The notes under the pieces were generated by a model. It was not told the origin of the DNA. It did not search any database and worked only from the letters and a program-made list of their open reading frames with translations. A DNA stretch of 64,000 nucleotides from contig NC_090731.1 in the NCBI RefSeq assembly GCF_036898095.1, positions 143,227,381 through 143,291,380 on the forward strand, written 5' to 3'. The stretch comes from Palaemon carinicauda (Eukaryota > Arthropoda > Malacostraca > Decapoda > Palaemonidae). Shown in pieces: positions 23,801-36,477 of the stretch (its first letter is position 1; each line of letters begins with the position of its first letter). The translations under genes were made by a program, and so were the position numbers.

Positions 23801-26800
23801 GTAGTGACCTTTCCTTTCATATGAATAGTCTAGGGTTCAATGACAGTATGAGGTAGAAGTTATTTTTATTTTACCGCGATATTAAATTAATTTTCATTCA
23901 TACTGACTCACTAGGGGTAATTCGAATTTAAAGCTATCAGTTGTGTTCAGGTTGATCAGGAAGTCGGGGAAAACTAGCTGGTATGAGACTGATGTCTCAC
24001 CAGGTAAATCCTGAATGTATTTAGCACTTGGGTTCTGACTTAGACCTTCTACTGGCATGATTGGTAGTGACCTTTCCTTTCATATGAATAATCTAGGGTT
24101 CAATGACAGTATGAGGTAGAAGTTATTTTTATTTTACCGCGATATTAAATTAATTTTCATTCATATTGACTCATTAGGGGTAATTCGAATTAAAAGCTAT
24201 CAATTGTGTCACCAGGGGGGTCAGGAAGTCTGGGTAAACTAGCTGGTATGAGATTGATTTCTCACGAGGTAAATCCTGAATGCATTTAGCACTTGGGTTC
24301 TGACTTAGACCTTCTACTGGCATGATTGGTAGTGACCTTTCCTTTCATATGAATAGTCTAGGATTCAATGACAGTATGAGTTAGAAGTTGTTTTTTTTTT
24401 TACCGCGATATTGAATTAATTTTCATTCATATTGACTCATTAGGGGTAATTCGAATTAAAAGCTATCAGTTGTGTCACCAGGTGGGTTAGGAAGTCTGGG
24501 AAAACTAGCTGGTATGAGACTAATTTCTCACCAGGTAAATCCTGAATGCATTTAACACTAGGGTTCTGACTTAGACCTTCTACTGGCATGATTAGTAGTG
24601 ACCTTTCCTTTCATATGAATTTTCTAGGGTTCAATGACAGTATGAGGTAGAAGTTATTTTTATTTTACCGCGGACAGTATGAGGTAGAAGTTATTTTTAT
24701 TTTACCGTGATATTGAATTAATTTTCATTCATATTGACTCATTAGGGGCAATTCGAATTAAAAGCTATCAATTGTTTCACTAGGGGGGTCAAGAAGTCGG
24801 GGAAAACTAGCTGGTATGAGACTGATGTCTCACCAGGTAAATCCTGAATGCATTTAGCACTTGGGTTCTGACTTCGACCTTCTACTGGCATGATTGGTAG
24901 CGACCTTCCCTTTCATATGAATAGTCTAGGGTTCAATGACAGTATGAGGTAGAAGTTATTTTTATTTTACCGCGATATTAAATTAATTTTCATTCATATT
25001 GACTCATTAGGGGTAATTCGAATTAAAAGCTATCAATTGTCACCAGGGGGGTCAGAAAGTCTGGGAAAACTAGCTGGTATGAGATTGATTTCTCACCAGG
25101 TAAATCCTGAATGCATTTAGCTCTTGGGTTCTGACTTAGACCTTCTACTGGCATGATTGGTAGTGACCTTTCCTTTCATATGAATTTTCTAGGGTTCAAT
25201 GACAGTATGAGGTAGTTATTTTTATTTTACCGCGGACAGTATGAGGTAGAAGTTATTTTTATTTTATCGCCATATTGAATTAGTTTTCATTCATATCGAC
25301 TCATTAGAGGTAATTCGAATTAAAAGCTATCAATTGTGTCACTAGGGGGGTCAGGAAGTCGGGGAAAACTAGCTGGTATAAGACTGATGTCTCACCAGGT
25401 GAATCCTGAATGAATTTAGCACTTGGGTTCTGACTTAGACCTTCTACTGGCATGATTGGTAGTGACCTTCCCTTTCATATGAATAGTCTACTGTTCAATG
25501 ACAGTGTGAGTTAAAGTTGTTTTTATTTTACCGCGGTATTGAATTAATTTTCATTCATATTGACTCATTGGAGGTAATTCGAATTAAAAGCTATCAATTG
25601 TGTCACCAGGTGGGTTAGGAAGTCTGGGAAAACTAGCTGGTATGAGACTGATTTCTCACCAGGTAAATCCTGAATGCATTTAACACTAGGGTTCTGACTT
25701 AGACCTTCTACTGGCATGATTGTTAGTGACCTTTCCTTTCATATGAATTTTCTAGGGTTCAATGACAGTATGAGGTAGAAGTTATTTTTATTTTACCGCA
25801 GATAGTATGAGGAAGTTATTTTTATTTTACCGTGATATTGAATTAATTTTCATTCATATTGAGTCATTAGAGGTAATTCGAATTAAAAGCTATCAATTGT
25901 TTCACCAGGGGGGTCAAGAAGTCGGGGAAAACTAGCTGGTATGAGACTGATGTCTCACCAGGTAAATCCTGAATGCATTTAGCACTTGGGTTCTGACTTA
26001 GACCTTCAACTGGCATGATTGGTAGTGACCTTTCCTTTCATATGAATTTTCTAGGGTTCAATGACAGTATGAGGTAGAAGTTATTTTTATTTTACCGCAG
26101 ATAGTATGAGGAAGTTATTTTTATTTTACCGTGATATTGAATTAATTTTCATTCATATTGAGTCATTAGAGGTAATTCGAATTAAAAGCTATCAATTGTT
26201 TCACCAGGGGGGTCAAGAAGTCGGGGAAAACTAGCTGGTATGAGACTGATGTCTCACCAGGTAAATCCTGAATGCATTTAGCACTTGGGTTCTGACTTAG
26301 ACCTTCTACTGGCATGATTGGTAGCGACCTTTCCTTCCATATGAATAGTCTAGTGTTCAATGACAGTATGAGGTAGAAGTTACTTTTATTTTACCGCGAT
26401 ATTAAATTAATTTTCATTCATATTGACTCATTAGGGGTAATTCGAATTAAAAGCTATCAATTGTCACCAGGGGGGTCAGAAAGTCTGGGAAAACTAGCTG
26501 GTATGAGACTGATGTCTCACCAGGTAAATCCTGAATGCATTTAGCACTTGGGTTCTGACTTAGACCTTCAACTGGCATGATTGGTAGTGACCTTTCCTTT
26601 CATATGAATTTTCTAGGGTTCAATGACAGTATGAGGTAGAAGTTATTTTTATTTTACCGCGGACAGTATGATGTAGAAGTTATTTTTATTTTACCGTGAT
26701 ATTGAATTAATTTTCATTCATATTGACTCATTAGAGGTAATTCGAATTAAAAGCTATCAATTGTTTCGCCAGGGGGGTCAAGAAGTTGGGGAAAACTCGC

Positions 26801-27772
26801 TGGTATTAGACTGATGTCTCACCAGGTAAATCCTGAATGCATTTAGCACTTGGTTTCTGACTTAGACCCTCTACTGGCATGATTGGTAGTGACCTTTCCT
26901 TACATATGAATAGTCTAGGGTTCAATGACAGTATGAGGTAGAAGTCATTTTTATTTTACCACGATATTGAATTAATTTTCATTCATATTGTCTCATTATG
27001 GGTAATTCAAAATAAAAGCTATCAATTGTGTCACGGGGGGGAGGGGGGGGGGTCAGGAAGTCGTGGAAAACTAGCTGGTATGAGACTGATGTTTCACCAG
27101 GTAAATCCTGAATGCATTTAGCACTTGGGTTCTGACTTAGACCTTCTACTGGCATGATTGGTAGCGACCTTCTCTTTCATATGAATAGTCTTGGGTTCAA
27201 TGACAGTATGAGTTAAAGTTATTTTTATTTTATCGCGATATTGAATTAATTTTCGTTCCAATTGACTCATTAGGGGTAATTCGAAATAAAAGCTATCAAT
27301 TGTGTCACCAGGGGGGTCAGGAAGTCGGGGGAAAACTAGCTGGTATGAGACTGATGTCTCACCAGGTAAATCCTGAATGCATTTAGCACTTGGGTTCTGA
27401 CTTACACCCTCTACTGGCATGATTGGTAGCGACCTTCCCTTTCATACTAATAGTCTTGGGTTCAATGACAGTATGAGTTAGTTATTTTTATTTTATCGCG
27501 ATATTGAATTAATTTTCGTTCCAATTGACTCATTAGGGGTAATTCGAAATAAAAGCTTTCAATTGTGTCACCAGGGGGGTCAGGAAGTCGGGGAAAACTA
27601 GCTGGTATGAGACTGATGTCTCGCCAGTTAAATCCTGAATGCATTTACCACTTGGGTTCTGACTTAGACCTTCTACTGGCATGATTGGTAGTGACCTTTC
27701 CTTTCATATGAATAGTCTAGGGTTCATTGACAGTATGAGGTAGAAGTTATTTTTATTTTACCGCGATAATAA
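17852..27772 (+). repeat. tRNA-like satellite, homogenised core
   Basis: About 37 monomers of ~262 bp, head to tail, all on the plus strand. Shared features are the G-run after TGTCACCAGG, the CTGGT...ACCAG hairpin, GACCTTCTACTGGCATGATTGG (box A region), and GGGTTCAATGACAGTATGAG where box B has lost its CCC end, followed by TTATTTTTATTTTA. Many monomers carry an extra 35-36 bp duplication of the GACAGTATGAGG...TTTTACCGC segment (for example near 18395, 18965, 21685, 24670). The recurring ~64-residue minus-strand frames are by-products of the repeat. Confidence 0.95.
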
Positions 27773-30700
27773 CCCTGGATAGGTACGCTCCTCGGACACC
27801 CCTTTAAGGGTATACTCGGACGCGAATGACCCCGACGCCAAAAAAAATTCTTGAAAAATCAGTTTTTGCAGTAACCTCCTTTTTTCTTTTGCCAAAAAAA
27901 AACTTCAATGAATGTTTAAAACAACTGTAAAGATAAATACTACTCATCTGCAGAAAAACTATTTATTATAAATATTTTAAAAAATTAAGTAGAAAAAAAA
28001 GACCTGACATAAAAATTCATAAAAAAAAAGTTTATACATATATACACAATTCCTTTTAGGAATTGATTCTTGAATGTTTAGGACACATCTTGATGTATTT
28101 TGGATGAAGTCAGACCCATGGAGGTGAAGATCTAAAATGAGAAAAAAAGGGTAACTTTTTTTGGCCAAAAAAATTTGTCCAAATTTCATGAATTTTTTTG
28201 GGTACCCAAATGAAATAGGAAGTGGCTAATTTTTTTAGGGAATAAACATATGTTATCCTAAAATAGAAATATGTAAAAAAATCTTCATTATTTTGTAAAT
28301 TACATTTATATCGGGGGCCATATCTAAAGGTAATTTTTTGAGTACTTAGAAATTTCGTAAAAAAATACATATATTTAATATATAATATGATATTTATGCA
28401 GGTAAAAATATACCAAAATATCACAAATTCTATAGGGAACAAGAATATATATAGATAGGGCAGCTTACGCTTCGGATATGTCCATAAAATAGCCGCCAAC
28501 CACACTGACTCAGACTCCCTAATCTGCCACTTGAAATGTAGGAAGGGTATGTCAATTTCAAGGTGTTATTTACTAATCTAATTATTATTGGATATGCATA
28601 AAAATTGTATGGTGGGTTGCTGGATAATTGACGATTATTTTACGACTATAAAATTAAAATTCTGACCCAAAAAAAGTTTTTTGAAGGGAAATAAAATCGA
28701 AAAAAAAAATGTAAAACATTATAATATTTTAGCTAAAAAAATTTTATGATATTCAATCAAAAAAAAAAGTAAACAAAATTTTCTGACAAATAAACATCTA
28801 GAGGAATCATTACTCTGTGATAGTTCCTTAGTACGTAGTAATTTTGAAAGAATTGGGAAAAAACGAAAAAATGGCAATCACCGGAAAATCGAACACATAC
28901 CTATATATACGCCATATCTGGCTAAAAAAAAGATAGGCATGGGTAGCCAGATCATCTAGAAACACTTTCCAACACTATAAAAATATAAGTTTTGCGACAC
29001 TACTTGCCAATTCCTTACGGTAACATGACTAAGCAAAAAAATGCAAAACAAATAAAAAGGGGCACTCGTGGAAAAATGGCTAACATTCTTATATATGGCA
29101 TTTCAGAAAAAAAAAATTCAGCCACGTGCTAGGCAAACCATCAAGGCACATTTTCCGACAAATAAACATCTAAATGAATAATTACTCTGTGATAGTTCCT
29201 TAGTACGTAGTAATTTTGAAAGAAATGGGAAAAAACGAAAAAATGGCTATCACAGGAAAATCGAACACATACCTATATATACGCCATATCTGGCTAAAAA
29301 AAGAAGATAGGCATGGGTAGCCAGATCATCTAGAAACACTTTCCAACACTATAAAATTATAAGTTTTGCGACACTACTTGCCAATTCCTTACGGTAACAT
29401 GACTAAGCAAAAAAATGCAAAACAAATAAAAAGGGGCACTCGTGGAAAAATGGCCATTCTAATATACGGCATTTCAGAAAAAAAAAATTTCAGCCACATG
29501 CTAGGCAAACCATCAAGGCACATTTTCCGACAAATGAACATATAAATGAAATATTACTCTTGATAGTTCCTTAGTACGTAGTAATTTTGAAAGAAATGGG
29601 AAAAAACGAAAAAATGGCAATCACAGGAAAATCGAACACATACTTATATATACGCCATATCTGGCTAAAAAAAAATAGGCATGGGTAGCCAGATCATCTA
29701 GAAACACTTTCCAACACTATAAAAATATAAGTTTTGCGACACTACTTGCCAATTCCTTACGGTAACATGACTAAGCAAAAAAATGCAAAACAAATAAAAA
29801 GGGGCACTCGCGGAAAAATGCCCAACATTCTAATATACGGCATCTCAGATAAAAAAAAAGACATGCACGTGTTAGCCCAACCATCAAGGCACACTTTCTA
29901 ACACATAAACATGAAAAAAAAATCAATAATATACGGCAATTCCTTACTACGTAGTAAATTTTTACAAATATTGAAAAAAAACAGAAATTGGCAACCGCAG
30001 TTAAATACCCAATATACCAATAATACGTCGTATCTGACAAAAACAAAATCACGCATGGGTAGCCAGATCATCTAGACACACTTTCCAACACTAAAAAAGC
30101 AAAAGTTTTACGACACTATTTCGCAATATCTTACGGAAAAATGACTTGGCAAAAAAATGAAAAAAAATGAAAAAGGGACACTCGCGGTAAAATGCCCGAC
30201 ATTCTAATATACGGCATCTCAGATAAGAAAAAAAAAGACATGCACGTGTTAGCCCAACCATCAAGGCACACTTTCTAACACATAAACATGAAAAAAAAAT
30301 GAATAATATACGGCAATTCCTTACTACGTAGTAATTTTTACAAATATTGAAAAAAAACAGAAATTGGTAACCGCAGTTAAATACCCAATATACCAATAAC
30401 TACGTCGTATCTGACAAAAACAAAGTCATGCATGGGTAGCCAGATCATATAGACACACTTTCCAACACTAAACAAGCAAAAGTTTTACGACCCTATTTGG
30501 CAATATCTTACGGAAAAATGACTTGGCAAAAAAATGAAAAAAAATGAAAAAGGGGCACTCGCGGTAAAATGGTCCTCGTGGTGATGAACGACATTTTAAC
30601 TAAAAAAATAATCATGCACATGGTAGCCAAACAATCCACCAAGACTTTCCACAACTGATAACCTATACAAGTTGCACCATTCTACGACAATTTCATACTA

Positions 30701-30954
30701 CGTAATAACTTTGATAATTATGCAAACTACCTTAGAAGGGTAAACTCGGTCGCGAACGACCCCGACGCGTCTCAGAAATCGGGGAAGGAGTACAGCTACA
30801 GCAATGCACATCTGGACACTACTAGAGCGTGTAGGGGAGACACCTCCTGCACGTCGATCACCCACAAATTCAGTCACGGGGGTGAGTCACGTGAGAAAAA
30901 CCTGTTTTTTTTTGACGCTCGGGGTCGCAAACGACCCATCGTACCTATCCAGGG
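27773..30954 (-). mobile_element. Non-coding piggyBac-type element, copy 2 (3182 bp), inverted
   Basis: Same element as at 15.04-17.85 kb but in the opposite orientation. The left flank is ATAA (27769-27772), a one-base change from TTAA, and the right flank is TTAA (30955-30958). The flanking satellite joins correctly across it. It is 374 bp longer than copy 1, which equals one extra ~370-bp internal repeat: the GGGTAGCCAGATCATCTAG phrase occurs five times here (near 28942, 29313, 29684, 30057, 30435) against four in copy 1. No transposase is encoded. Confidence 0.88.
28800..30640 (-). repeat. Internal ~185-bp tandem repeats of piggyBac-type copy 2
   Basis: Five dimeric units against four in copy 1, reading on the minus strand. 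The alternating half-units again differ in GATCATCTAGA versus CCATCAAGGC phrases. Confidence 0.75.
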
Positions 30955-33900
30955 TTAAATTAATTTTCCTTCATATTGACTCATTAGGGGTAATTCGAAT
31001 AAAAAGCTATCAATTGTGTCACCAGGGGGGTCAGGAAGTCGGGGAAATCTAGATGGTATAAGACTGATGTCTCACCAGGTAAATCCTGAATGTATTTAGC
31101 ACTTGGGTTCTGACTTAGACCTTCTACTGGCATGATTGGTAGTGACCTTTCCTTTCATATGAATAGTCTAGTGTTCAATGACAGTATGAGGTAGAAGTTA
31201 TTTTTATTTTACCACGATATTAAATTAATTTTCATTCATATTGACTCATTAGGGGTAATTCGAATTAAAAGCTATCAATTTTCACCAGGGGGGTCAGGAA
31301 GTCTGGGAAAACTAGCTGGCATGATTGGTAGTGACCTTTCCTTTCATATGAATTTTCTAGGGTTCAATGACAGTATGAGGTAGAAGTTATTTTTATTTTA
31401 CCGCGGACAGTATGAGGTAGAAGTTATTTTTATTTTATCGCCATATTGAATTAGTTTTCATTCATATCGACTCATTAGAGGTAATTCGAATTAAAAGCTA
31501 TCAATTGTGTCACTAGGGGGTCAGGAAGTCGAGGAAAAGTAGCTGGTATGAGACTGATGTCTCACCAGGTAAATCCTGAATGCATTTAGCACTTGGGTTC
31601 TGACTTAGACCTTCTACTGGCATGATTGGTAGTGACCTTTCCTTTCATATGAATATTCTAGGGTTCAATGACAGTATGAGGTAGAAGTCATTTTTATTTT
31701 ACCACGATATTGAATTAATTTTCATTCATATTGTCTCATTATGGGTACTTCGAATTAAAAGCTATCAATTGTGTCACGGGGGGGAGGGGGGGGGGGGGTC
31801 AGGAAGTCGGGGAAAACTAGCTGGTATGAGACTGATGTTTCACCAGGTAAATCCTGAATGCATTTAGCAATTGGGTTCTGACTTAGACCTTCTACTGGCA
31901 TGATTGGTAGCGACCTTCCCTTTCATATGAATAGTCTTGGGTTCAATGACAGTATGTGTTAGTTATTTTTATTTTATCGCGATATTGAATTAATTTTCGT
32001 TCCAATTGACTCATTAGGGGTAATTCGAAATAAAAGCTATCAATTGTGTCACCAGTGGGGTCAGGAAGTCTGGGAAAACTAGCTGGTATGAGACTGATGT
32101 CTCGCCAGGTAAATCCTGAATGCATTTCGTACTCTGGTTCTGACTTAGACCTTCTAATGGCATGATTGGTATCGACCTTTCCTTCCATATGAATAGTATA
32201 GGGTTCAATGACAGTATGAGGTAGAAGTTATTTTTATTTTACTGCGATTTCAAATAAATTTTCATTCATGTTGACTCATTAGGGGTAATTCGAATTAAAA
32301 GCTATCCATTTTGTCACCAGGGGGGTCAAGACGTTGGGGAAAACTAACTGGTATGAGACAGATTTCTCACCAGGTAAATCCTGAATGCATTTAGCACTTG
32401 GGTTCTGACTTAGACTTTATACTGGCATGATTGGTAGTGACCTTTCCTTCCATATGAATAGTCTAGGGTTCAATGACAGTATGAGGTAGAAGTTATTTTT
32501 ATTTTACCGTGATATTGAATTAATATTCATTCATATTGACTTATTAGGTGTAATTCGAATTAAAAGCTATCAATTGTGTCACCAGGGGGGTCAGGAAGTC
32601 TGGGAAAACTAGCTGGTATGAGACTGATGTCTCACCATGTAAATCCTGATTGCATTTAGCTCTTGGGTTCTGACTTACACCTTCTACTGGCATGATTTGT
32701 AGTGACCTTTCCTTTCATATGAATAGTATAGGGTTCAATGACAGTATGAGGTAGAAGTTGTTTTTATTTTACCGCGATATTAAATTAATTTTCATTCATA
32801 TTGACTCACTAGGGGTAATTCGAATTAAAAGCTATCAATTGTGTCACCAGGGGGGTCAGGCAGTCTGGGAAAACTAGCTGGTATGAGACTGATTTCTCAC
32901 GAGGTAAATCCTGAATGCATTTAGCACTTGGGTTCTGACTTAGACCTTCTACTGGCATGATTGGTAGTGACCTTTCCTTTCATATGAATTTTCTAGGGTT
33001 CAATGACAGTATGAGGTAGAAGTTTTTTTTATTTTACCGCAGACAGTATGAGGCAGAAGTTATTTATATTTTATCGCGATATTGAATTTTTATTCATATT
33101 GACTCATTAGAGGTAATTCGAATTAAAAGCTATCAATTGTCACCAGGGGGGTCAGGAAGTCGGGGAAAACTAGCTGGTATGAGACTGATGTCTCACCAGT
33201 AAATCCTGAATGCATTTAGCACTTGGGTTCTGACTTAGACCTTCTACTGGCATGATTGGTAGTGACCTTTCCTTTCATATGAATAGTCTAGGGTTCAATG
33301 ACAGCATGAGGTAGAAGTCATTTTCATTTTACCGCGATACTGAATTAATTTTCATTCATATTGAGTCATCAAGGGTAAATCGAATTAGAAGCTATCAAAC
33401 GTGTCACCAGGGGGGTCAGGAGTCAGGAAGTCGGGGAAAACTAGCTGGTATGAGACTGATGTCTCGCCAGGTAAATCCTGAATGCGTTTAGCACTTGGGT
33501 TCTGACTTAGACCTTCTACTGGCATGATTGGTAGTGACCTTTCCTTTCATATGAATAGTCTAGGGTTCAATGACAGTATGAGGTAGAAGTCATTTTTATT
33601 TTACCACGATATTGAATTAATTTTCATTCATATTGTCTCATTATGGGTAATTCGAATTTAAAGCTATCAATTGTGTCACGAGGGAAGGGGGGGGGGGGGT
33701 CAGGAAGTCGGGGAAAACTAGCTGGTATGAGACTGATGTCTCACCAGGAAAATCCTGAATGCATTTAGCACTTGGGTTCTAACTTAGACCTTCTACTGGC
33801 ATGATTGGTAGCAACCTTCCCTTTCATATGAATAGTCTTGGGTTCAATGACAGTATGAGTTAAAAGTTATTTTTATTTTATCGCGATATTGAATTAATTT

Positions 33901-35430
33901 TCGTTCCAATTGACTCATTGGGGGTAATTCGAAATAAAAGCTATCAATTGTGTCACCAGGGGGTCAGGAAGTCGGGGAAAGCTAGCTGGTATGAGACTGA
34001 TGTCTCACCAGGTAAATCCTGAATGCATTTAGCACTTGGGTTCTGACTTAGACCTTCTACTGGCATGATTGGTAGTGACCATTTCTTTCTTATGATTAGT
34101 CTAGGGTTCAATGACAGTATGAGGTAGAAGTTATTTTTATTTTACCGCGATATTGAATAAATTTTCATCCATGTTGACTCATTAGGGGTAATTCGAATTA
34201 AAAGCTATCAATTGTGTCACCAGGGGGGTCAGGAAGTCGGGGAAAACTAGCTGGTATGAGACTGATTTCTCACGAGGTAAATCCTGAATGCATTTAGCAC
34301 TTGGGTTCTGACTTAGACCTTCTACTGGCATGATTGGTAGTGACCTTTCCTTTCATATGAATTTTCTAGGGTTCAATGACAGTATGAGGTAGAAGTTTTT
34401 TTTTATTTTACTGAGGACAGTGTGAGGTAGAAGTTATTTTTATTATACCGTGGATAGTATGAGGTAGAAGTTATTTTTATATTATCGCGATATTGAATTA
34501 ATTTTCATTCATATTGACTCATTAGAGGTAATTCGAATCTAAAGCTATAAATTGTTTCAACAGGGGGGTCAGGAAGTCGGGGAAAACCAGCTGGTATGAG
34601 ACTTATGTCTCGCCAGGTAAATCCTGAATGCATTTAGTACTTGGGTTCTACTGGCATGATTGGTATCGACCTTTCCTTCCATATTAATAGTCTAGGGTTC
34701 AGTGACAGTATGAGGTAGAAGTTATTTTTTTATTTTACCGCTATATTGAATTAATTTTCATTCATGTTGACTCATTAGGGGTAATTCGAATTAAAAGCTA
34801 TCAATTGTGTCACCAGGGGGGTCAGTAAGTCGGGGAAAACCAGCTGGTATGAGACTGATATCTCACCAGGTAAATCCTGAATGCATTTAGTACTTGGGTT
34901 CTGACTTAGACCTTCTACTGGTATGATTGGTAGCGACCTTTCCTTTCATATGAATAGTCTAGGGTTCAATGACAGTATGAGGTAGAAGATATTTTTATTT
35001 TACCGCGATATTGAATTAATTTTCATTCATATTGACTCATTAGGGGTAATTCGAATTAAAAGCTATCAATTGTCACCAGGGGGGTCAGGAAGTCGGGGAA
35101 AACTAGCTGGTATGAGACTGTTGTCTCACCAGGTAAATCCTGAATGCATTTAGCACTTAGGTTCTGACTTTTTTTAGACCTAATGCCCTGAATGGTAGTA
35201 ACCTTGCTTTTCATATCGTTCAATGCCAGTATGAGGTATCAGTTATTTTTATCTTAGCGTGATTTTGTATTAATTTTCATCTATATTGACTCATTAGAGG
35301 TAATTAGAATTTATAGCTATCAATATTTTGACCAGTTGGATCAGGAAGTCGGGTAAAACTCACTGGTTTGAGACTGATGTCTCACCACATGAATCCTGAT
35401 TGCATTTAGCACTTGGGTTTGGATTTAGAC
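30955..35430 (+). repeat. tRNA-like satellite, right part of core
   Basis: About 17 monomers like the core (box B GGTTCAATGAC). The last one or two, after about 35160, switch to the divergent-edge type (GACTTTTTTTAGACC, no G-run) before the array stops near 35430. G-runs reach well over ten bases near 31785 and 33690. Confidence 0.92.
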
Positions 35431-35693
35431 TAACTGTAGTTTATCGGCTCCTTCATGGCAATCTGGGCGTTGTCTCCTTTGTTGCCAAATGTCCTTCTCT
35501 GGAGTGTTTAAAGGCCTACCGCTCCTGTTTACCCCTTTTAATCCCTGCGCTCGAATGTCTCCTGGGGCAATATACTGGACCTTCCTAGGAATTATCCCAT
35601 ACTACTAAGTTTCCGCATTCTCTAATCAACTCGTATGTGTGAATTTATCTACCTACACTCACAAATTCCATCTCGTGGAGGCTCTACCATTTG

Positions 35694-35772
<79 letters not shown>

Positions 35773-36477
35773 GGACAGACAGACAGACAGACACACACAC
35801 TGTAAATTTAGGCAGGTAAACTGAAATAGTGTCATAAAGATACATGGGTTACAGAGAATTATCGACAACAAATAAATATATTATCTATACGTAGTATAGA
35901 CGCCCAATTATCTTCATTTAGAGTATCCGATACACTTTCTTTTTATATTCTCATGCCTTCTTTCTATGAACTTTGTTCTAGCTTTGCAATTTACTTTGAA
36001 TATTTTGTTTTAGGTTTGGCACGTTTTTATCTTCAAAATATAAGATACTTTTGCTTGAGTGTCATACCTGATGAAAATATCAATTTGTGTTTCATAGTCT
36101 TTGTAAGGATTTATCAAATAAATAGATGATAGTTTTGAGTCATGAATGTTATACTGATAACGATACACCAGAATGCCAGGATTATAGAGATTTATTTCTG
36201 CACATCTTTTATATTAAAAATATGTAACATTTTTTTATTTGTATAACTAAATTATTTTGGAAGCTAAATTAATGTTTACATTAATAATGAAAAAAAAAAT
36301 GTAGGCTACATTAAAAATTAATTAAAAACTGAATGAATATTTACATCACAAAAGAAAAAAAAAGAATGAATGGATATTTACATTGAAAATGAAAGAAAAA
36401 CATTAATGATTTCAGTGAAATAAACAAAAAATGGGTACTGTTCTTCATCAGATGATTCTAGATTTATAACAAAAGAA
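35431..36477. other. Noncoding sequence without recognised repeats apart from (TA)n
   Basis: No supported gene. A short plus-strand frame at 35400-35588 has no recognisable motif and starts within satellite sequence. A (TA)n tract and a short GACA/CA run lie at 35694-35803. The rest is AT-rich with several poly-A runs. Confidence 0.5.
35694..35768. repeat. (TA)n microsatellite
   Basis: About 37 TA dinucleotides followed by three GACA units and a (CA)n run. Confidence 0.95.

Noticed and set aside
18469..32208. Recurring ~64-residue minus-strand proteins beginning MNPRLFIWKERS
   Set aside because: They repeat with the ~262-bp satellite and shift frame or are interrupted in most monomers, as expected for chance frames in a repeat.
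17852..35160. Hammerhead ribozyme in the satellite hairpin (GACTGATGTCTC)
   Set aside because: The core needs CTGANGA followed by a stem and GAAA. Here CTGATGT lacks the A after G and the stem is a simple hairpin.
12550..35430. CRISPR array
   Set aside because: The repeat unit is ~262 bp, without short repeat/unique spacer alternation, and the genome is eukaryotic.
35400..35588. A 62-residue plus-strand frame after the satellite
   Set aside because: It starts inside satellite sequence, and no domain or composition supports coding.
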